A stretch of DNA of 46,658 bases from an uncultured Lachnospiraceae bacterium (lineage in GTDB: Bacteria > Bacillota > Clostridia > Lachnospirales > Lachnospiraceae). Below, piece by piece: positions 40,906-46,658 of this stretch. The notes beneath the pieces were generated by a model. The model had not been told where the DNA came from and ran no database searches. It saw nothing but the letters and a program-made list of their open reading frames with translations. Location of the stretch: the NCBI GenBank assembly GCA_944384125.1, contig CALWSF010000028.1, forward strand, positions 1-46,658, read 5' to 3'. Made by a program: the position numbers and the translations under genes. The stretch's first letter is position 1. Each line of letters starts with the position of its first letter.

Positions 40906-43900
40906 CTAACGGGGAACTTCCACCATCGCATAAGCCTCGATCATGTCGTCCTCCTGAATGTCATTAAATTTCTCGAATACCAGACCGCACTCATATCCGG
41001 CATTAACTTCTTTGACATCATCTTTGAAACGCTTAAGAGAAGCCAAAGCTCCGTCAAAAATCTGTTCCCCGTCACGGGTAATTCTCGCTTTGCAGCCTCT
41101 CTGGAATTTTCCGTCAAGCACGTAGGAACCGGCAATCGTTCCGACTCCGGATGCCTTGAATGTCTGACGCACTACTGCGTGACCGATTATCTGCTCTTCA
41201 AATACCGGATCAAGCATACCTTTCATGGCAGCCTCTACATCCTCAATAGCCTGGTAGATGACACGGTAAAGACGTACATCTACTTTCTCCCGCTCTGCCA
41301 CAGACTTTGCAGTTGCGTCAGGGCGGACATTAAATCCGATGATGATTGCATTGGATGCCGCTGCAAGGCTGACGTCAGACTCATTAATTGCTCCGACTCC
41401 TCCGTGAATAACCTTTACAACAACCTCCTCATTTGACAGTTTTATAAGACTCTGCTTTACTGCCTCCACAGAACCCTGCACATCTGCCTTTACAATGATA
41501 GGAAGCTCCTTGATATTTCCGGCTTTGATCTGTGAGAACAGATCATCCAGAGACAGTTTTGTCTTTGTATCTTCAATCAGTTTGTTCTTTCCCTCAGAAA
41601 TGAACGTCTCGGCAAAACTTCTGGCCTCTTTCTCATTATCTGTACGGACAAAAACTTCTCCCGCATTGGGAACATCATTGAGACCGAGAATCTCAACCGG
41701 CGTAGAGGGACCTGCCTCTTTTACTCTGCGTCCCTTGTCATCCATCATTGCACGCACTTTACCGAAGCATGCTCCTGCGGCAATCGGATCGCCCACATGA
41801 AGAGTACCTTTCTGTACCAGAACAGTGGCAACCGGTCCTTTTCCTTTATCGAGCTCTGCCTCAATCACAAGTCCCCTCGCATTCCGGTTGGGATTGGCTT
41901 TCAGCTCTTTTACCTCAGCGGTAAGAAGGATCATTTCCAGAAGCTCCGGTATACCCTCCTTCGTATGAGCCGAAACGGGAACAAAGACTGTGCTGCCGCC
42001 CCAGTCCTCCGGAACCAGCTCATATTCAATAAGCTCCTGTTTTACTTTATCAATATTGGCACTGGGCTTATCAATTTTGTTGATTGCCACAATAATCTCT
42101 ACGCCCGCAGCCTTTGCATGGTTGATCGCCTCTATCGTCTGCGGCATAACACCATCATCCGCCGCTACAACGAGGATTGCAATATCCGTAGACTTGGCTC
42201 CTCTCATACGCATGGCAGTAAACGCCTCATGTCCCGGTGTATCAAGAAAAGTAATTTTCTGGCCGTTTACCTCTACCATGTAGGCGCCTATATGCTGCGT
42301 AATGCCGCCTGCCTCTTTTGCGGTAACATTGGTCTGACGAATTGCATCCAGAAGAGAAGTTTTTCCATGATCAACGTGACCCATAACACAGACAACCGGA
42401 GGTCTCACAATCATATCTTTTTCGTCCTCCTCGTCCTCACGCAGCAGCTCCTCGATCACATCAACTTTCTCCTCTTTCTCGCAGAGAACCTCAAATTCCA
42501 TGGCAATCTCTTCTGCCTGATCGTAATCAATCTCCTGATTGATCGTCACAATTTTGCCCTGAAGGAAAAGCTTTTTCACAATTGCAGAAGGCTGCAGCTT
42601 CATCTTCTCAGCCAGTTCCTTGATTGTAATAACCTCAGGAATTACAATTGTCTTGATCTCCTCAACCTTTGCCTCTTTTTTCTGAGGCGGAGGCGCCATA
42701 ACCGCTTTGGAGCCCTTTCCTCCCTTGCCCTGTCTGGAGTGAAGTTCTTCCTCGTGATCAATCTTATCGTATCTGTCATTTTTATATGCGTTTTTATTCT
42801 GTTTATTGTTCTGAGGCTTCTGCACAACCGCACCGTCAAATGATGGCTTCGGAATACTCAGACCTCTTCCGTCACGGCCGCCTCTCTGACCGTCACGGCC
42901 GCCCTGATAGCCGCCTCTCTGACCGTCACGGTTGCCCTGATAGCCGCCTCTCTGACCATCGCGGTTGCCCTGATAGCCATCTCTCTGACCGTCACGGTTG
43001 CCCTGATAGCCGCCTCTCTGACCATCGCGGTTGCCCTGATAGCCGCCTCTCTGGCCATCGCGGTTGCCCTGATAGCCATCTCTCTGACCGTCACGGCTGC
43101 CCTGATAGCCGCCTCTCTGACCATCGCGGTTGCCCTGATAGCCGCCTCTCTGGCCGTCGCGGCTGCCCTGATAGCCGTCTCTCTGACCGTCACGGCCGCC
43201 CTGATAGCCGCCTCTCTGACCATCGCGGTTGCCCTGATAGCCGCCTCTCTGACCGTCACGGCTGCCCTGATAGCCGCCTCTCTGGCCGTCGCGGCTGCCC
43301 TGATAGCTGCCTCTCTGGCCGTCACGGTTTCCCTGAGCCGGCTGCTGAGACTGAAGAGTGCCAGCCGTCGCCTGCGGTTTCACACTCTGTGCCGCTACCG
43401 TATTCTGATTCTGCTGCGGGGCAGACTGAGCAGTCTCTGTCTGAGAGGATACCTGCTGTGCCGGTTTAACAGATGCCGCCGGTTCTGAAGCTTTGGCTGT
43501 TCCGGATGCTGCCGGTCTGGCGATTCCGGATACGGAAGCTCCCGGACGTCCCGAAGCAGCCGGAGCAGCGGATGTTCTCTGCGCACCTGCCCCTCCTGGT
43601 GCTGATGTTCTTGCCGTCCCGGCTGCACTCTTTCCCCCCGGCCTGGTACTTCTGGGCTGTGCACTGTTCTGTGGGCGGTACACTGCCGCAATTCTCTTCT
43701 TGGGCGGCTCTGCCGTCCTCTCTGACACAGGTTTTTCTGTCTCTTTTGTCTCTGCCTTTACAGGCTCATTCTTTATATTCTCCACTCGCTTTGATTCCGC
43801 CTTTCCCGTATCTGATTTTGAAGTCTCAGCCGGCTGCGCTGGTGTACGCCTTTCCGACAGCGAACGTCTCACTGCCGCAGCCTGCTCATCCGTTATGCTG

Positions 43901-43998
43901 GAGGCATGGCTTTTGATATCAAAATGATTCTCCTGCAGTATTTCCAATACTTCTTTATTTGATTTGCCCAGCTCTTTGGATAACTCATTAACCCTCAT
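40906..43998 (-). CDS. infB: Translation initiation factor IF-2 with long RGG repeat
   Basis: IF-2 brings initiator tRNA to the 30S subunit. The ATG at 43998 ([20 protein letters not shown]) follows GGAGG by 8 bases; the gene overlaps ylxQ. The 1,030-residue length is at the long end for Firmicutes. Residues 1-50 are the IF2_N helix bundle. Residues about 50-220 are Ala/Pro/Ser/Lys-rich. Residues 224-366 are 13 copies of an 11-residue unit, [13 protein letters not shown] second IF2_N domain ([19 protein letters not shown]) precedes the G domain with GHVDHGKTS near 539, then domains II-IV. The G domain and C-terminal parts are complete. The repeat is discussed as a finding. Confidence 0.96.
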   Translation of the reverse strand: MRVNELSKELGKSNKEVLEILQENHFDIKSHASSITDEQAAAVRRSLSERRTPAQPAETSKSDTGKAESKRVENIKNEPVKAETKETEKPVSERTAEPPKKRIAAVYRPQNSAQPRSTRPGGKSAAGTARTSAPGGAGAQRTSAAPAASGRPGASVSGIARPAASGTAKASEPAASVKPAQQVSSQTETAQSAPQQNQNTVAAQSVKPQATAGTLQSQQPAQGNRDGQRGSYQGSRDGQRGGYQGSRDGQRGGYQGNRDGQRGGYQGGRDGQRDGYQGSRDGQRGGYQGNRDGQRGGYQGSRDGQRDGYQGNRDGQRGGYQGNRDGQRGGYQGNRDGQRDGYQGNRDGQRGGYQGNRDGQRGGYQGGRDGQRGGRDGRGLSIPKPSFDGAVVQKPQNNKQNKNAYKNDRYDKIDHEEELHSRQGKGGKGSKAVMAPPPQKKEAKVEEIKTIVIPEVITIKELAEKMKLQPSAIVKKLFLQGKIVTINQEIDYDQAEEIAMEFEVLCEKEEKVDVIEELLREDEEDEKDMIVRPPVVCVMGHVDHGKTSLLDAIRQTNVTAKEAGGITQHIGAYMVEVNGQKITFLDTPGHEAFTAMRMRGAKSTDIAILVVAADDGVMPQTIEAINHAKAAGVEIIVAINKIDKPSANIDKVKQELIEYELVPEDWGGSTVFVPVSAHTKEGIPELLEMILLTAEVKELKANPNRNARGLVIEAELDKGKGPVATVLVQKGTLHVGDPIAAGACFGKVRAMMDDKGRRVKEAGPSTPVEILGLNDVPNAGEVFVRTDNEKEARSFAETFISEGKNKLIEDTKTKLSLDDLFSQIKAGNIKELPIIVKADVQGSVEAVKQSLIKLSNEEVVVKVIHGGVGAINESDVSLAAASNAIIIGFNVRPDATAKSVAEREKVDVRLYRVIYQAIEDVEAAMKGMLDPVFEEQIIGHAVVRQTFKASGVGTIAGSYVLDGKFQRGCKARITRDGEQIFDGALASLKRFKDDVKEVNAGYECGLVFEKFNDIQEDDMIEAYAMVEVPR
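42901..43329 (-). repeat. 33-bp minisatellite in infB, 13 units
   Basis: Thirteen tandem units of 33 bases, plus a partial 14th to about 42868, encode S/N/G-RDGQR-G/D-GYQG. Units differ mainly in the first residue (Asn, Ser or Gly) and in Gly or Asp at the seventh, and the DNA is otherwise almost identical. This is typical of a region that gains or loses units by slippage or recombination. Confidence 0.95.
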
Positions 43999-44320
43999 AC
44001 TCATTACCTCCATTCAGTTTCATCTGCTTTACAAGCGCTTTGGAAAATCCGGGATCAAGAACCGCCAGTGATGCTCTGAATTCCTTTCCCATCGCATGGC
44101 CCAGTTCATCCTTTTTCCCGAACACATAAATCGGGACCTTACGGTAAGTACACATGTTCACAAACATTTTTTTTGTGTTTTCGGATGCCTCTTCTGACAC
44201 AATAACAAGACAGGCACTCCCATCCTTGATGGTTTTTTCCGTCAGAAATTCACCGCTTGCAATCCTGCCTGCTTTTGTAGCCAGCCCCAAAAGGTTAAGT
44301 ATCTTCTTACGCTCCTCCAA
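43988..44320 (-). CDS. ylxQ: L7Ae-family ribosomal protein YlxQ
   Basis: The small RNA-binding protein of the L7Ae/L30e fold follows ylxR in most Firmicutes. The frame is open far upstream, inside ylxR, but only [22 protein letters not shown] onward is conserved. The best start is TTG at 44320, which overlaps the end of ylxR and has GGAG four bases before it, giving 110 residues. [18 protein letters not shown] and [20 protein letters not shown] are the RNA-binding parts. It likely binds kink-turn-like RNA in ribosome or RNase P contexts. The start is uncertain. Confidence 0.85.
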   Translation of the reverse strand: MEERKKILNLLGLATKAGRIASGEFLTEKTIKDGSACLVIVSEEASENTKKMFVNMCTYRKVPIYVFGKKDELGHAMGKEFRASLAVLDPGFSKALVKQMKLNGGNEYEG

Positions 44321-44582
44321 GCTGCTCCATCTCCTTTTCCAGAGTTTCATAGACCTCGGCCGGAATGGCCATCTTGAGAGAGCGTTCCAGCCCTTTGCTC
44401 TTTGCTGCCTTTTTATAACAGTCCAGGGACGGGCAGATGTACGCTCCTCGGCCGTTTTTTCTCCCAGTAGCGTCAATCACAATATCTCCCTCCGTTGTTC
44501 TGAGAACACGGATCATCTCTCTCTTGTTTTTCATCTCTCCGCATCCGATGCACTGCCGCAGCGGTATTTTTTTTGCACTCAC
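44307..44582 (-). CDS. ylxR: YlxR family RNA-binding protein
   Basis: The 91-residue protein has the YlxR signature LRQCIGCGEMKNKREMIRVLRT (about 8-29) and GRGAYICPSLDCYKKA (about 44-59). Two Cys pairs could hold a zinc. Members bind RNA and affect RNase P or rpoS-like gene expression in some bacteria. It lies between nusA and ylxQ and overlaps the latter, the conserved order. Confidence 0.94.
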   Translation of the reverse strand: MSAKKIPLRQCIGCGEMKNKREMIRVLRTTEGDIVIDATGRKNGRGAYICPSLDCYKKAAKSKGLERSLKMAIPAEVYETLEKEMEQLGGA

Positions 44583-44633
44583 CGTCTATCACTTCCCAAT
44601 CTATTCTTTTCTATCCGTCACTCTGCCGCACAA

Positions 44634-45860
44634 TCACTGTTCCTGAAGTTCATCGTCTCTGAGCTCTTCTTCCGGCTGAACAGTCTCTTCTTCCGGAGAA
44701 AGCATCTCTCCTCCGTTTGCCTCGCCGTTCTCAAAATTCTCCTCTGCTCCGCCAATGAGAGGCTCATCCGTATATCCTTCAAATCCATCCTCGTATCCCA
44801 TCTCCAGCTCATCCAGGAGTCCGGATTCACGGGCCTGTGTCTCACTCTTAATATCTATTTTATATCCGGTCAGGCGGGCTGCAAGTCTCGCATTCTGTCC
44901 TTCCTTTCCGATGGCAAGAGACAGCTGATAATCAGGCACAATAACCTGTGCCTCTCTCTCCTCCTCATCGGCCGCAACAAGAATAACCTTGGCCGGACTC
45001 AGTGCATTTTCAATCAGGAATGCCGGATTCTCATCCCAATTGATAATATCAATTTTTTCTCCCCGAAGCTCATTTACAACCGCATTTACTCTGGCACCGT
45101 TGACACCGACGCAGGCACCGACCGGATCTACATTGGGGTCGTTGGAGCTGACCGCAATTTTCGTACGGGAACCGGCCTCACGGGCTATCGCCTTGATCTC
45201 GACTGTTCCGTCGCGAACCTCAGCTACCTCCGATTCAAACAGACGCTTTACCAGATCAGGATGCGTCCGGGATACTGTAATTCTCGGTCCCTTGTTGGTA
45301 TCCTTTACCTCAAGCACATAAAGCTTGATTCTTTCCGTCGGTCGGAACACCTCTCCCTTTACCTGTTCTGCCTCGCTCAAAATCGCATCGATTTTGCCCA
45401 GATCAATGCAGACATTTCGGTTTACATAACGCTGCACAATACCGGTAACCACATCTTTCTCCTTGCAGTACCAGTCGTTGAAAAGCGCCTTTCTCTCCTC
45501 CTCGCGAATTTTCTGGAGGATAACATTTTTGGCATTCTGTGTTGCGATCCGCCCGAATTCTTTGGAGTTAATCGGTACCTGAACCACATCCCCCAGATCA
45601 TATTTTCCGTTCATCATCTTCGCTTCCGCCAGGCTGATCTGGAGCATCGGATCCTCTACGCTCTCTACAACTTCCTTCTCCGCATACACAGAAAAGTCTC
45701 CCGTTTCACGGTTAATGTTTACCTTAACATTGTCCGCTTTTCCGAAGTGATTTTTACAGGCTGTCAGCAGAGAATTTTCAATGGCCTCCAAAAGAACATC
45801 CTTGCTGATGTTGTTCTCCTTCTCCAGCACATTTAACGCTTCAATCAACTCTTTATTCAT
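44634..45860 (-). CDS. nusA: Transcription termination/antitermination factor NusA
   Basis: NusA binds RNA polymerase and controls pausing and termination. The 408-residue protein has the N-terminal polymerase-binding part (MNKELIEALNVLEKENNISK), an S1 domain (KDVVTGIVQRYVNRNVCIDLGKIDAIL, about 133-160) and two KH domains (VGACVGVNGARVNAVVNELRGEKIDII and LAIGKEGQNARLAARLTGYKIDI). A tail of about 60 acidic residues follows, longer than in B. subtilis. AGGAGG is 10 bases before the ATG. It lies 21 bases behind rimP. Confidence 0.96.
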   Translation of the reverse strand: MNKELIEALNVLEKENNISKDVLLEAIENSLLTACKNHFGKADNVKVNINRETGDFSVYAEKEVVESVEDPMLQISLAEAKMMNGKYDLGDVVQVPINSKEFGRIATQNAKNVILQKIREEERKALFNDWYCKEKDVVTGIVQRYVNRNVCIDLGKIDAILSEAEQVKGEVFRPTERIKLYVLEVKDTNKGPRITVSRTHPDLVKRLFESEVAEVRDGTVEIKAIAREAGSRTKIAVSSNDPNVDPVGACVGVNGARVNAVVNELRGEKIDIINWDENPAFLIENALSPAKVILVAADEEEREAQVIVPDYQLSLAIGKEGQNARLAARLTGYKIDIKSETQARESGLLDELEMGYEDGFEGYTDEPLIGGAEENFENGEANGGEMLSPEEETVQPEEELRDDELQEQ

Positions 45861-45881
45861 TTTCCTTTATCCTCCTACCGT

Positions 45882-46349
45882 CTAAAAATCAAAAGCCAGA
45901 CGTATTAAAGCAATTTCTGATTTATCAAATGTCAGTGTGCCGCTTTCCTCCGATGTGATTGTAACTGTCCCCTCATCATAAGAGTCAAGCGTTCCTGTAT
46001 ACTCCTTGCTGCCGTCACGCAGCCTGTAGAGGTGTATCTCCACGTCCCTGCCAAGGCTTCTCGCAAAATCCTTCTCCTTTTTCAGCGGCCGTCCCAGCCC
46101 CGGCGAACTTACCTCCAGAATATAGCTGTCAGCTATAAAATCTTCCTTATCCAGCCAGTCTCCCAGAAGCCGGCTTATTACCTCACAGTCATCAACCGTG
46201 ATTCCGCCTTCCTTATCAATGTAGCAGCGCAGATACCAGACTCCAACCTCTCTCACATACTCTACATCTACCAGTTCAAACTGATGTTCATCCAGAACAG
46301 GCTTAAGCCACGCTTCAACTCTCGCCTCATACTGCTCTCCTTTTGCCAT
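45882..46349 (-). CDS. rimP: Ribosome maturation factor RimP
   Basis: RimP is needed for 30S assembly. The ATG at 46349 (MAKGEQYEARVEAWLKPVLD) fits the family start and has GGTGGGG upstream; the longer open frame is rejected because it would run into the leader hairpin. The 155 residues hold ELVDVEYVREVGVWYLRCYIDKEGGITVDDCEVISR and LEVSSPGLGRPLKKEKDF, the family marks. It is the first gene of the operon. Confidence 0.94.
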   Translation of the reverse strand: MAKGEQYEARVEAWLKPVLDEHQFELVDVEYVREVGVWYLRCYIDKEGGITVDDCEVISRLLGDWLDKEDFIADSYILEVSSPGLGRPLKKEKDFARSLGRDVEIHLYRLRDGSKEYTGTLDSYDEGTVTITSEESGTLTFDKSEIALIRLAFDF

Positions 46350-46413
46350 GTCCCCACCACCTTTCAACATTAATACTGACAACCCCGCCAGATTCTTTTG
46401 TATACAAATTGAA

Positions 46414-46435
46414 AGAGTGGACATCCGTCCACTCT
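46414..46435 (-). other. Hairpin in the rimP leader
   Basis: AGAGTGGAC (46414-46422) and GTCCACTCT (46427-46435) form a perfect 9-bp stem with a four-base loop, 65 bases before the rimP ATG. No T-run follows. It may regulate or stabilise the operon mRNA. Confidence 0.55.
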
Positions 46436-46464
46436 CTCTAGTCAATTTCTATGTTATCCATGTA

Positions 46465-46493
46465 ATTATATCACTATCCTTTTAAAAATTCAA
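46465..46493 (-). promoter_or_regulatory. Promoter of the rimP-nusA-infB operon
   Basis: TTGAAT (46488-46493) and a perfect TATAAT (46465-46470, preceded by TGA) on the minus strand are 17 bases apart. Transcription would start just upstream of the leader hairpin. Confidence 0.75.
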
Positions 46494-46621
46494 GCAATAT
46501 TTTAGGTTCGGCCATCCGCTTCCGCCAGCAGTATCCCCATATACAACACAGCCCCGTCTCTGAATGTCCGGGGATTATACCCGCACGGGAGTTTGACAGT
46601 TGAATAATAAAAAAATACCTC

Positions 46622-46648
46622 GCAGGCCTTATAAAACCTGCATTTTTT
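46622..46648. terminator. Terminator of a gene beyond the window
   Basis: GCAGG (46622-46626) pairs with CCTGC (46637-46641), with a T-run to the right and an A-run to the left, so it can work in both directions. It likely ends the minus-strand gene before the rimP operon. Confidence 0.6.
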
Positions 46649-46658
46649 GTGTCAAATT

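Noticed and set aside
42858-43325. Long open frame on the minus strand reading repeated REAAIRA units
   Set aside because: It is a second frame of the infB 33-bp repeat; 33 is divisible by 3, so every frame free of stops in one unit stays open. No ribosome site.
42901-43329. Possible CRISPR array because of regular 33-base repeats
   Set aside because: Units are contiguous without unique spacers and are in frame inside infB.
42786-43469. Long plus-strand frame reading repeated [11 protein letters not shown] units
   Set aside because: Same cause: antisense of the infB minisatellite.
44154-45836. 560-codon plus-strand open frame opposite ylxR and nusA
   Set aside because: It is antisense to certain genes with conserved domains; composition and residues are not protein-like and no ribosome site was seen.

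Overview
The window looks like a chromosome segment of an anaerobic low-to-mid GC Firmicute, most likely a gut Lachnospiraceae/Clostridia. The evidence is the transcription/translation cluster rimP-nusA-ylxR-ylxQ-infB-rbfA-nrnA-truB-ribF, an [FeFe] hydrogenase joined to a rubrerythrin, a DUF3842 protein, strong AGGAGG ribosome sites, a Bacillus-type LexA box on uvrA, and the remains of a CptIN-type toxin-antitoxin module. No tRNA, rRNA or CRISPR array was seen. All family names come from reading the proteins, not from database searches.

Bases 1-12,340 are accessory and partly decayed. They hold orphan hypothetical genes, a lone ParA ATPase, the hydrogenase-rubrerythrin fusion with a Fur/PerR-like operator, a metallophosphoesterase, two GNAT acetyltransferases and a DUF1835-type protein. 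They also hold a dead type III toxin-antitoxin locus (9183-9794), an intact RelE/Phd-type type II module (9964-10607), a dead IS3-family element (10736-12063) and the 3' remnant of another gene. Two families of dispersed repeats (109-229/6582-6702 and 6715-6789/9036-9111) tie the region together and suggest local duplication.

Bases 12,350-26,900 are mostly core genes on the minus strand: guaA, uvrA (LexA box), a two-gene unknown operon, a TetR regulator with an 11+11 bp operator, an iron-sulfur flavoprotein, a BMP-type nucleoside ABC importer (nupNOPQ-like), and ftsH. The importer sits near guaA, so purine salvage and GMP synthesis are neighbours. Bases 26,900-29,950 run on the plus strand: a MarR regulator with an unusual low-complexity N-terminus, then two tandem tyrosine recombinases.

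Bases 30,000-33,540 carry a polar amino acid ABC importer and a YwaF/TMEM164-like membrane protein. Bases 33,600-37,630 carry carB, without carA beside it and with a structured leader, and a DUF3842 gene. Bases 37,670-46,500 are the rimP-to-ribF operon, whose IF2 has a 13-copy RGG/YQG repeat encoded by a 33-bp minisatellite.

The best candidates for something new are the HydA-rubredoxin-rubrerythrin fusion with a preserved internal ribosome site and an operator-covered promoter, the degraded CptIN module with its pseudoknot RNA still readable, and the MarR/tandem recombinase block. Many start codons were moved to the position best supported by a ribosome binding site; each case is stated in its entry.
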